A DNA stretch of 64,000 bases, taken from assembly GCF_014196765.1 (NCBI RefSeq), contig NZ_JACIEE010000015.1, forward strand, positions 47,100 through 111,099, read 5' to 3'. This document shows positions 57,435 through 64,000 of the stretch, piece after piece. Origin of the DNA: Mycoplana azooxidifex (GTDB lineage Bacteria > Pseudomonadota > Alphaproteobacteria > Rhizobiales > Rhizobiaceae). Position 1 is the first letter of the stretch. The number at the start of each line of letters is the position of its first letter. The notes beneath the pieces were generated by a model. It was given only the letters and a program-made list of their open reading frames with translations. It had not been told where the DNA came from and did no database searches. Made by a program: the position numbers and the translations under genes.

Positions 57435-57989
57435 ATGGCTCACATCATGTTCGACCTTGAAACCTTCGGCACCAAGCCAGGCAGCGTCCTGCGCTCGATC
57501 GGCGCCGTCGTTTTCGCCCCCGCGACCGGCCAGACCGGCGCAACGTTCTACAGTAACATCGACCGCGCCAGCTGCGAGTCCGTGGGGCTCACGGTCGACG
57601 CCGGCACGGAAGCCTGGTGGAAGAAGCAGGCGATCGAAGCGCAGAACGCGCTGCTGCAGGACTGCCGGCCGATCGCGGACGTGGTGCGCGACTTCCACGC
57701 ATGGTTCCGCACCAACGGCGGCAACGAAATCTGGTGCCAGGGGGCCAACTTCGACAGCGTCCTCTGGCAATCCGTCGCCGACGCCCTGCGCCAGCCCATA
57801 CCGTGGAAATTTTGGAACGTCCGCGACACCCGCACGGCCTACGACTGCTTCGGGCTGAACCCGAACGCCATCGGCCGCGCCGGCACCTACCACAACGCAC
57901 TCGACGACAGCTTGCACCAGGTGCGCTGCGTGGCCGCTGCGTATGCGCGCGGTCGTGTCCCTGCGCCGTCGCTCGAGGACATGCTCTGA
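57435..57989 (+). CDS. DnaQ-fold 3'-5' exonuclease (Rv2179c-like)
   Basis: 184 aa from ATG 57435 after ACTGGAGACC. Exo motif I FDLETFGT, motif II area QGANFDSVLW, motif III region ALDDSLHQVRCVAAAY (H-x4-D-type). Members act on RNA or DNA 3' ends; the substrate here is open. It may proofread or trim with the phage polymerase, which carries its own exo domain. Confidence 0.82.
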   Translation: MAHIMFDLETFGTKPGSVLRSIGAVVFAPATGQTGATFYSNIDRASCESVGLTVDAGTEAWWKKQAIEAQNALLQDCRPIADVVRDFHAWFRTNGGNEIWCQGANFDSVLWQSVADALRQPIPWKFWNVRDTRTAYDCFGLNPNAIGRAGTYHNALDDSLHQVRCVAAAYARGRVPAPSLEDML

Positions 57990-58019
57990 GCCCTCCCCCG
58001 ATCAACAAGGAATCTCGAA

Positions 58020-58190
58020 ATGCTCACATTCATCGCCGCACTACTATGGGCCACATCCGCCGTTTTATTCTCGGTCAATTTTGCCTTCGCTTGGCGTAGC
58101 CGGGCGCCTGCGCGCCAACTATTTTTCTTCGGCGCGATGGCAGTCCTGACTGCCACCCTGGCCGCCCTGCATTGGGTGCTCCTGTGGTAG
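58020..58190 (+). CDS. 56-aa two-helix membrane protein
   Basis: ATG 58020 follows AAGGAATCTCGAA. Hydrophobic helices LTFIAALLWATSAVLFSVNFAFAW and FFFGAMAVLTATLAALHWVLLW. Its end overlaps the start of the HD-domain gene. Role unknown. Confidence 0.5.
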   Translation: MLTFIAALLWATSAVLFSVNFAFAWRSRAPARQLFFFGAMAVLTATLAALHWVLLW

Positions 58191-58732
58191 AACGCGGCGA
58201 CTGGCTCCAAACATTCACGGGCAAGCAGTTCTATCTGCTCGACCCGCGCCCCGAGGACGTGTGCATCGAAGACATCGCACACGCGCTGTCGCTGTTATGC
58301 CGCTATGCCGGCCACTGCACGACCTTCTACAGCGTCGCCGAGCATAGCCTGCTCGTCGAGAGCAAGATGAAGACCGACGACGCCCGCATGAGGCTCGGCG
58401 CACTGCTGCACGATGCCGCCGAAGCCTACCTCGTAGACATCCCCCGCCCCCTCAAGGGGCACATCCCGCCATATGGCCAGATCGAGCTCAACGTCGAAGT
58501 CGCCATCGCCGAGAAGTTCGACCTCTACTGGCCGATCAAGCAGGCCAGCATCGGCGCGCTCGACAACCGCATCCTGCTCGACGAGCGGGCGCAGATCATG
58601 ACGCCCACGAACCACGATTGGAACATCGAGGGCAAGCCGCTCAGCGTGAAGGTCCGTGGCTATCACCCGCAGCAGGCCGAGAGCCTGTTTCTGCGCCGAT
58701 TCAACGAACTGTGGGGAGCGCTCAACCCATGA
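58184..58732 (+). CDS. HD-domain phosphohydrolase (YfbR-like 5'-nucleotidase)
   Basis: 182 aa if started at GTG 58184 inside the previous gene's stop; TTG 58172 is possible. The metal-binding HD pattern is H in YAGHCTTFYSVAEHS, HD in ALLHDAAEAYL, with the later Asp in the helical tail. YfbR removes phosphate from deoxynucleoside monophosphates; phage homologues recycle nucleotides. Coupled to genes on both sides. Confidence 0.82.
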   Translation: MVERGDWLQTFTGKQFYLLDPRPEDVCIEDIAHALSLLCRYAGHCTTFYSVAEHSLLVESKMKTDDARMRLGALLHDAAEAYLVDIPRPLKGHIPPYGQIELNVEVAIAEKFDLYWPIKQASIGALDNRILLDERAQIMTPTNHDWNIEGKPLSVKVRGYHPQQAESLFLRRFNELWGALNP

Positions 58733-58953
58733 ACCTGTTCACCCGTGTCGAAAACGCTTTCGCCATCCTGCTCACCAGGGGCGAGTACCGCCAGGCCGAG
58801 CTCTACGAGCGCGACGGCTTCTTCTACGCCGCACACGGTCGCGGTTTCGTCCGGCTGTGCGGCAACCGCATGACGACCGTGCCGGCCGTTCGGTGGGACG
58901 ACATCGTCGGCGTCGAGTTCGACGAGCGCTGGAACGGCGTGGGCCGCGTATGA
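58729..58953 (+). CDS. small hypothetical protein
   Basis: 74 aa, ATG 58729 overlapping the HD gene's stop (ATGA) and its own stop overlapping the methyltransferase start. Beta-rich (YERDGFFYAAHGRGFVRLCGN, VRWDDIVGVEFDE). No family recognised. Confidence 0.6.
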   Translation: MNLFTRVENAFAILLTRGEYRQAELYERDGFFYAAHGRGFVRLCGNRMTTVPAVRWDDIVGVEFDERWNGVGRV

Positions 58954-60392
58954 TGGCGGTACAGTTGCACCACGCAGATTGCCGCGACGTCCTGCGCGGC
59001 ATCGGCGACAACACGATCGACAGTGTCGTGACAGATCCGCCATACGCGCTGGTGTCGATCCAGAAGCGTTTCGGCAAACCCGGCAGCGCCCCGGCAAAAG
59101 ACGTTTATGGGCGCGGCGCGGCCGGGTTCATGGGCAAGCAGTGGGATACCGGCGAAGTCGCGTTCTCCGAGGAGTTCTGGGCCGAGGTGTTGCGCGTGCT
59201 CAAGCCGGGCGGCCATGTCGTCGCATTTTCCGGCACGCGCACCTATCACCGCATGGCCGTTGCGATCGAGGATGCAGGTTTTGAAATCCGCGACCAGCTA
59301 GGCTGGGTCTACGGTTCGGGGTTTCCGAAGTCGCATGATGTGTCGCGGGACATTGACAAAAAGGGCGGCAACCCGCTCGCGTGGAGGGCCTTTTCTGCGG
59401 CTTATGCTGAAGCAGTTAAGATGTCTACTTTGACGCATTCGAATATCGATCGCGCCCTCGGTATTAAATCGTCTTCTTGCTACTGGGCTAGGCTTGATGG
59501 CCGTGGCGGGATGCCCCCGCGTCACCATTGGGACGTCGTGCGCGACATGCTTTCTCTCCCTCCAGAGATGGAGAGACTTTATGATGAGGCGGTGCGGCAC
59601 GACCGCGAGGTGCGAAACGGTTCGGTTAGCGGCTCCCTGTCGAGCGCAACTGTGGAAGTTTTGAGCGCTGGCACACCTGTAACCGCAGCGTCTCGTCAAT
59701 GGCAAGGCTGGGGCACAGCCCTAAAGCCTGCATGGGAGCCGATCTGCCTCGCGCGCAAGCCGCTTATCGGAACGGTTGCCGAGAACGTGCTTGAGCATGG
59801 CACTGGCGCGATTAACATCGACGGCTCACGCGTTCCCGGCGGCAACGAGCACACCCTCGGCCGCTGGCCCGCCAACATCGTCCATGACGGCAGTGACGAA
59901 GTCATCAGCGCGTTTCCCGACACCAAGAGCGGAAACCGCAAGGCTGGCGAATATGGCCTGATGGGATATCACGGTGCGGACACTGCGCCAATGCCGGCGA
60001 TTGACGGTGATTCCGGCTCAGCCGCCCGCTTTTTCTACTGCGCCAAGGCCAGCCGCGCTGACCGGGATGCGGGGCTGTTTGGTTTTGAGCCGAAAGCCGA
60101 CACCGCCCATCGCCGCACCAACTTAGAAACAGCAGACCGCCCGCATCTTCGGGGTCTCACCAAACGTGCCAACACGCACCCAACCGTCAAGCCAACCAGC
60201 CTGATGCAGTGGCTATGCCGCCTCATCACGCCGCCCGGTGGCGTCATCCTCGATCCGTTCATGGGCTCCGGCTCCACCGGCAAGGCCGCTGTGCTTGAGG
60301 GCTTCCAGTTCGTCGGCTGCGAGCGCGAGGACGAGTACATGCCAGTTGCAAGAGCCCGCATCGCTGCCGCGGGTTTGGAGGACATGCTTTGA
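58950..60392 (+). CDS. DNA methyltransferase, beta-class N6-adenine/N4-cytosine type
   Basis: 480 aa from ATG 58950. Motif IV DPPY (29-32) precedes motif I DPFMGSGSTGKAA in the C-terminal part, the beta-class order. A central insertion (about 140-240) has a helix-turn-helix-like part (LTHSNIDRALGIKSSSCYWARLD) and differs in codon use from the flanks; it may read the target. It has no adjacent restriction enzyme, so it is likely a protective or regulatory orphan. Confidence 0.9.
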   Translation: MMAVQLHHADCRDVLRGIGDNTIDSVVTDPPYALVSIQKRFGKPGSAPAKDVYGRGAAGFMGKQWDTGEVAFSEEFWAEVLRVLKPGGHVVAFSGTRTYHRMAVAIEDAGFEIRDQLGWVYGSGFPKSHDVSRDIDKKGGNPLAWRAFSAAYAEAVKMSTLTHSNIDRALGIKSSSCYWARLDGRGGMPPRHHWDVVRDMLSLPPEMERLYDEAVRHDREVRNGSVSGSLSSATVEVLSAGTPVTAASRQWQGWGTALKPAWEPICLARKPLIGTVAENVLEHGTGAINIDGSRVPGGNEHTLGRWPANIVHDGSDEVISAFPDTKSGNRKAGEYGLMGYHGADTAPMPAIDGDSGSAARFFYCAKASRADRDAGLFGFEPKADTAHRRTNLETADRPHLRGLTKRANTHPTVKPTSLMQWLCRLITPPGGVILDPFMGSGSTGKAAVLEGFQFVGCEREDEYMPVARARIAAAGLEDML

Positions 60393-60709
60393 CCACTTGC
60401 CCCTGCTGCGGCGGCCACATCGAAGGCCCGACGCCCCTTGAGATTTTCCAGCACGTACCTCTGACGGGGCTAGAGCGCGTCATCATCGACACGTTGGCGC
60501 GCCGGTATCCGCGCGCGATTCCCTCGCCCGAACTCGTCGAGGAAATGTACCGCGACCATTACAGCGGCGGCCCCGAGCAGCCCGAACGCGTCATGCGCGT
60601 GGTGCTCACCCGTTTGCGCCGCAAGCTGGAAGGCACCGGATGGACGATTCCGAACCGGCGTTCCGGCCGCGGCAATGTTTCCCGGTATCGGTTGGAGCGC
60701 GAGCAATGA
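60389..60709 (+). CDS. zinc-ribbon plus winged-helix protein
   Basis: 106 aa, coupled on both sides (ATGA). An N-terminal CPCCGG knuckle is followed by an OmpR-C-like winged helix (LTGLERVIIDTLARRYPRAIPSPELVEEMY ... RVVLTRLRRKLEGTGWTIPNRR). This small phage/MGE family lies commonly before DNA polymerase genes. It may regulate or recruit polymerase. Confidence 0.7.
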   Translation: MTTCPCCGGHIEGPTPLEIFQHVPLTGLERVIIDTLARRYPRAIPSPELVEEMYRDHYSGGPEQPERVMRVVLTRLRRKLEGTGWTIPNRRSGRGNVSRYRLEREQ

Positions 60710-62946
60710 AGCTCCACCGCGACTACGAGACCCGCAGCACCGTCGAGCTCAAGAAGACCGGTGCGCACTTCTACCTGCGCCACCCGACGACGCGCATCAT
60801 GTGCATGAGCCACACGATCGACGACGGGCCGGTCGAACTCTGGTTGCCTGGCGACCCCGTGCCGCAGAACTTCCTCGACGTCGACAACGATCCGACCGCC
60901 GAGGCATGGGCGCACAACTGCGCTTTCGAGCAGGACGTCGAGCGGCATATCGCCGGCCCGCGTCACGGCTTCCCGGTGTTCGATCTGAAAAAGCAGCGCT
61001 GCACCATGGCCACCGGCTACGCCCTGTCGCTGCCCGGCGCGCTCGAGATGGCGGCGCCCGCCGTCGGCATCAAAGAGGGCAAGGACGTCATCGGCGGCCG
61101 GCTCATGCTGCAGCTGGCCAAGCCGCGCGGCAAGATCGAGTGGTTCAACGGCTTCACCGAGATTCCCTTCGACGCCGTGCTCGCCGAGCCGGAGGATGCC
61201 GAAGGCTACGAGCTTTACACGACCGAGTGGGGACAGAAGATCGCGCGTGTGCGCTGGTGGAACGACCCGGAAAAGCTGGCCAGGCTCTACGACTACTGCA
61301 AGCAGGACACCGTCGTCGAGCGCGAATACGAGCACCGGATCCGCAAGCTCAAGGCAAGCGAGCTAGACCTTTGGCACCTGGACCAGACGATCAACCAGCG
61401 CGGCGTTTACATCGATCGCGAACTCTGCGACGCGGCGAAGAAGATCGTCGAAGCGGCTGAGGACGACCTGGACGCGCAGATGCGGCAGATCACGGCATTC
61501 GAAAACCAGCCCGGAAGCGAGGTCTCGGCTTGCTCAAACCGGAATCAGGTGACGAACTTCGTCCGCGCTCGCGGACTGGTCACGAACAGCCTGGCGAAGG
61601 ACGTCCTCTCCGACATCTACGAGGAAGGCATCGAAAACGCCATCATCCGATGCGAGCGAGAGGCCGAGGAAAGCGGCGATCCCGAAAAGCAGGAATGGCT
61701 CTGGTCGCTGGAAGGCAGCACCGCGCAGCGCGCAGTCGTCGTCAAGCAAGTGCTGGATCTGTGGCGCCAGGCCGCAAGGGCATCGGTGGCCAAGATCGAG
61801 AGCCTGCTGCGCGGCGCGGACCCCGACGACCACCGTGTGCGCGGGCTTCTGCAGTTCCATGCCGCGTCGACCGGACGATGGGGCGGCCGGCGCTTTCAGC
61901 CGCAGAACCTGAAACGGCCCGACGAGAGCGACATAAACACGCTCATCGATATCGTGGCCACCGGTGACTACGAGACGCTGGCCATGCTCTACGACGACCC
62001 GCTGAGCGCGGTGTCAGACATCCTGCGCGGTCTGATCAAGGCGGCGCCCGGCAAGAAGATCGTCGCGGCAGACTATTCGAATATCGAAGGCCGCGTGCTG
62101 GCGTGGCTGGCCGGCGAGGATTGGAAGCTGCAGGCGTTTCGAGATTTCGATCGTGGCGTCGGCCATGACCTCTACAAGATCACCGCCGGCGGCATCCTCG
62201 GCAAACGCCCGGAAGACGTCACGAAAGACGAGCGTCAGTCGCACGGCAAGGTGCCGGAACTGGCCCTTGGGTATCAGGGCGGGCTAGGCGCGTTCAAGAC
62301 CATGGCAGCAGGCTACGGCGTCGATTTGCCCGATGAGCAAATCATCGACATCCGCGACGGCTGGCGGGCCAAGCACCCGGCGATCAAGCAGTTCTGGTAC
62401 GACATGGAAGCCGCGGCGATGGACGCCGTGCGCAGCCCCGGCAGCACGCACAGCGTAGCCGGCGGCAAGATCATCTTCCGCATGGCCGGCACGTTCCTCG
62501 CCATGCGGCTGCCGAGCGGCCGGTTTCTGTTCTATCCGAACGCGGCCATCCGTTCCGTCAAGACGAAATGGCTCGACGAGGAAGGCCGCCCGATCTGGAA
62601 AGATGCCCTCACCTACTTCTCGACGATCGACCCGGCGAAGAAGGGCAAGATCGTCGCAGATCCGCACAACAGTTCGACGTGGGCGCGAATCTCGACCTAC
62701 GGCGGCATGCTGGCGGAAAACGCCACCCAGGCCGTGGCACGCGACGTTCTCGCCGACGCCATGCCCCGGCTCGAGTCGGCTGGCTACCCGATCATTTTGA
62801 CCGTCCATGACGAAATCGTAGCCGAGCCCGATGAGGACTTCGGCTCGGCCGAGGACATGGAAGAGATCATGAGCGAACTGCCCAAATGGGCCGCCGGGCT
62901 GCCGGTCGCAGCAGAAGGTTTTCAAGGAGAGAGGTATAGGAAATGA
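60706..62946 (+). CDS. family-A DNA polymerase with DnaQ-like exonuclease domain
   Basis: 746 aa from ATG 60706 (ATGA overlap). Exonuclease domain with DYE (D6, E8) and later acidic residues; polymerase motif A VAADYSNIEGRVLAW, motif B RQSHGKVPELALGYQGG, motif C LTVHDEIV. This is the phage-type PolA subgroup. With PrimPol-helicase, SSB-like and SNF2 genes it gives a nearly self-sufficient replication set. Confidence 0.93.
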   Translation: MKLHRDYETRSTVELKKTGAHFYLRHPTTRIMCMSHTIDDGPVELWLPGDPVPQNFLDVDNDPTAEAWAHNCAFEQDVERHIAGPRHGFPVFDLKKQRCTMATGYALSLPGALEMAAPAVGIKEGKDVIGGRLMLQLAKPRGKIEWFNGFTEIPFDAVLAEPEDAEGYELYTTEWGQKIARVRWWNDPEKLARLYDYCKQDTVVEREYEHRIRKLKASELDLWHLDQTINQRGVYIDRELCDAAKKIVEAAEDDLDAQMRQITAFENQPGSEVSACSNRNQVTNFVRARGLVTNSLAKDVLSDIYEEGIENAIIRCEREAEESGDPEKQEWLWSLEGSTAQRAVVVKQVLDLWRQAARASVAKIESLLRGADPDDHRVRGLLQFHAASTGRWGGRRFQPQNLKRPDESDINTLIDIVATGDYETLAMLYDDPLSAVSDILRGLIKAAPGKKIVAADYSNIEGRVLAWLAGEDWKLQAFRDFDRGVGHDLYKITAGGILGKRPEDVTKDERQSHGKVPELALGYQGGLGAFKTMAAGYGVDLPDEQIIDIRDGWRAKHPAIKQFWYDMEAAAMDAVRSPGSTHSVAGGKIIFRMAGTFLAMRLPSGRFLFYPNAAIRSVKTKWLDEEGRPIWKDALTYFSTIDPAKKGKIVADPHNSSTWARISTYGGMLAENATQAVARDVLADAMPRLESAGYPIILTVHDEIVAEPDEDFGSAEDMEEIMSELPKWAAGLPVAAEGFQGERYRK

Positions 62947-63161
62947 CAACTACGAACACGAGTTTCAGACCGTGGCATTGGGCGCGCATGAAGATAAACC
63001 CAAAATGGCCTTGGCCGGTACAGCCCGGCGAAGAACTGCCGTACCAGGCGCCCGCAGGCAACTGGATTTTCTTCTGGATTTATGTTCGCCGAACTTCGCG
63101 CGTGTTGGGGACACGGACATTCATACCGATGACAACTCTCGGCCTCGACGGCGTCGAGTAA
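62943..63161 (+). CDS. small hypothetical protein, last gene of early operon
   Basis: 72 aa, start overlapping the polymerase stop (ATGA). Trp/Pro-rich (RPWHWARMKINPKWPWPVQPGEE, NWIFFWIYVRRTSR). Followed after four bases by a terminator. Function unknown. Confidence 0.6.
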   Translation: MTTTNTSFRPWHWARMKINPKWPWPVQPGEELPYQAPAGNWIFFWIYVRRTSRVLGTRTFIPMTTLGLDGVE

Positions 63162-63165
63162 ACAA

Positions 63166-63190
63166 CGGCCCGCTCTAAGGCGGGCCGTTT
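63166..63190 (+). terminator. rho-independent terminator of the early operon
   Basis: Perfect 8-bp stem CGGCCCGC/GCGGGCCG, loop TCTAAG, then TTT. It shields the attR region and tRNA from operon transcription. Confidence 0.85.
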
Positions 63191-63203
63191 CAATTCAAAC
63201 CCA

Positions 63204-63300
63204 CGACAAACCCCGACATTTGCGCCGCGTAGCCGATAAAAAGCCAGTTAGCGACCCAAAATCACTTTCGACATGTTGGGTCTTGAAGATCGACAAACCC
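63204..63300. repeat. CGACAAACC sites next to prophage attR
   Basis: CGACAAACCCC at 63204-63214 and CGACAAACCC at 63291-63300, matching the sites beside attL (15881, 15914). Candidate integrase arm sites. Confidence 0.55.
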
Positions 63301-63318
63301 GCAACCATCTGGTAAATC
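63290..63318 (+). promoter_or_regulatory. possible phage-borne promoter for the restored tRNA-Glu(CUC)
   Basis: TCGACA (63290-63295), 17-bp spacer, TAAATC (63313-63318), 18 bases before the tRNA. The -35 is good and the -10 poor. It overlaps a CGACAAA site. Any promoter here must come from the phage, since the chromosomal one is at 15777. Confidence 0.4.
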
Positions 63319-63336
63319 AACCTTCTCGACCCTGAC

Positions 63337-63377
63337 GCGCCCATCGTCTAGCGGTTAGGACATCGCCCTCTCACGGC
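63337..63377 (+). repeat. attR core of the prophage
   Basis: Identical to 15821-15861; the flanking bases on both sides differ. Confidence 0.93.
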
Positions 63378-63411
63378 GAAAACACGGGTTCGATTCCCGT
63401 TGGGCGTACCA
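63337..63411 (+). tRNA. tRNA-Glu (anticodon CTC), intact copy at attR
   Basis: 75 nt with CCA. Acceptor GCGCCCA/TGGGCGT, anticodon stem TCGCC/GGCGA around CTCTCAC (anticodon CTC), T-arm CGGG TTCGATT CCCG. Its first 41 bases are the prophage attR core, so its 5' half is phage-derived and its 3' half chromosomal. Confidence 0.97.
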
Positions 63412-63759
63412 AAAACATGTTGAAATCATTGATAATTCAGGCTTTTTTGCTGATTCCCTACGGAAAATCGCGGAAAATTCTCTACGATTTCGTCCCGCAA
63501 CCTGCTTGCGCGGCGCGTTGGTCTGTCCAAGCAAAATTTGAAATCATTTCGAATTATACTTGGCGACAGACAGCCACGCGCAGCAATGTCAAATTTATAG
63601 TTGACAGCCAACGGCTATATCTCCTATACGATGGCACCAGATCGTTGAAGGCGCGACCAATTCGCGCTTCCGGTCATCCATTTTTCATCAAATCACTGGA
63701 CGTGTTGCCGCTTTCCTCTTTGGAAGCGGTCAAACGTGCTTTCGTATAAGGCTTTCATT
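63412..63759. other. AT-rich gene-poor stretch after the tRNA
   Basis: About 350 bases of distinctly lower GC than the rest of the window. A plus frame (63417-63749) has no ribosome site and no family resemblance. The abrupt composition change right after a tRNA 3' end suggests another integrated element. Confidence 0.45.
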
Positions 63760-63951
63760 ATGGCGCTCGATTATATCGTGGCGAGAAAATCCACGAGCAA
63801 GAAACCCGGTAAGCGGGATACGTTCAATTATTACTTCCGCCTCTACGTTCCACCGGAGAAGATGGGCATCGAAGAAGTGCGTGGACGCACCGAGATATGG
63901 GAATCTGAATTGGCCCCCGAAAGGCCCGGACATGCTCCCCCACTTAGCTAA
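63760..63951 (+). CDS. possible small hypothetical protein
   Basis: 63 codons from ATG 63760. Lys/Arg/Tyr-rich start (LDYIVARKSTSKKPGKRDTF, NYYFRLYVPPEKMGIEEVRG) of natural composition, but the last 15 residues look random, so it may be frameshifted or truncated. Another possible start lies at 63988 at the window edge. Confidence 0.3.
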   Translation: MALDYIVARKSTSKKPGKRDTFNYYFRLYVPPEKMGIEEVRGRTEIWESELAPERPGHAPPLS

Positions 63952-64000
63952 GTGGGTAGGAGTAATGTTGGTATTATGACTATCACCACCCATAAGATGC

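Larger units (their letters stand above)
15821..63377. mobile_element. temperate podovirus-like prophage, apparently complete
   Basis: Bounded by the 41-bp tRNA-Glu(CUC) repeat (unit 47,516 bp). It has integrase, repressor, terminase, portal, scaffold, capsid, short-tail adaptor and nozzle, T7-style ejection proteins, tailspike and fibre, endolysin and spanins, and its own replication genes. No long tail tape-measure or sheath genes occur, and no phage RNA polymerase was seen. No major gene appears broken, so it may be inducible. Confidence 0.9.

Noticed and set aside
15821..63377. Single-subunit phage RNA polymerase as in T7
   Set aside because: Every long frame was read and none has RNA polymerase motifs; visible promoters are host sigma70-type.

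Overview
The window looks like the chromosome of a Rhizobiales (probably Rhizobiaceae-like) alphaproteobacterium. This rests on high GC with C/G-ending codons, tRNA promoters of the TTG(C)-17-TATAAA kind, a LigD-type ligase with two Ku proteins, an ECF41 sigma factor, DUF1515 and GapR-like proteins. All assignments are from reading motifs and protein sequence; no database search was run.

Layout. (1) 1-1585: chromosome, with the end of an M15-type peptidase gene and two tRNA-Glu(UUC) genes. (2) 1567-14764: a genomic island of about 13.2 kb inserted in the 3' end of the second tRNA-Glu(UUC). It is bounded by a 19-bp direct repeat and has a tyrosine integrase and excisionase at its right end. 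It carries a P1B-type metal ATPase, an ECF41 sigma factor with a partner AhpD-like gene and a recognisable ECF41-type promoter, a second ECF sigma factor, a compact NHEJ cassette (Ku, Ku, ATP-dependent DNA ligase), small unknown genes, a J-domain-like protein, and scrambled remnants of a P2-like tail/lysis region. (3) 14765-15820: chromosome with a third tRNA-Glu(UUC) and an ATC-hydrolase-like gene. (4) 15821-63377: an apparently intact temperate podovirus-like prophage (47,516 bp between repeats) inserted in tRNA-Glu(CUC). It is bounded by a 41-bp direct repeat that covers the 5' half of the tRNA; the intact tRNA is at the right end. (5) 63412-64000: AT-rich, gene-poor DNA that may belong to another element.

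Prophage organisation. The left end holds integrase, an overlapping MerR-like protein and an XRE repressor (all minus). A long minus-strand late block (about 18.2-40.3 kb) reads in transcription order tail fibre, tailspike, large terminase, portal, scaffold, capsid, decoration-like protein, tail adaptor, nozzle, four ejection-type proteins, a large internal protein, endolysin and spanins. A plus-strand virion lysozyme-like gene (40.4 kb) is followed by a Gp49-like gene and a candidate small terminase. A cluster of tiny genes (42.8-44.5 kb) leads to a likely replication origin: 12 copies of an 8-mer at roughly helical spacing beside a PrimPol-helicase gene. A minus-strand block (47.7-51 kb) encodes a DnaA-domain-IV protein and small unknowns. 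From a bidirectional region near 51.0 kb, a tightly overlapped plus-strand early operon encodes a small regulator, a DUF5664 protein, a RuvC-like resolvase, an SNF2 helicase, a DUF2800 nuclease, a DUF2815 ssDNA-binding protein, a GapR-like protein, an exonuclease, an HD hydrolase, a DNA methyltransferase and a family-A DNA polymerase.

Regulation. Several sigma70-like promoters can be read directly. Two short motifs recur in prophage intergenic DNA: CGACAAA (with the 13-mer AAACTACGACAAA three times) and GCAAGAGT (four times). They sit at or near promoters, including the repressor's own, and are the best candidates for phage operators.
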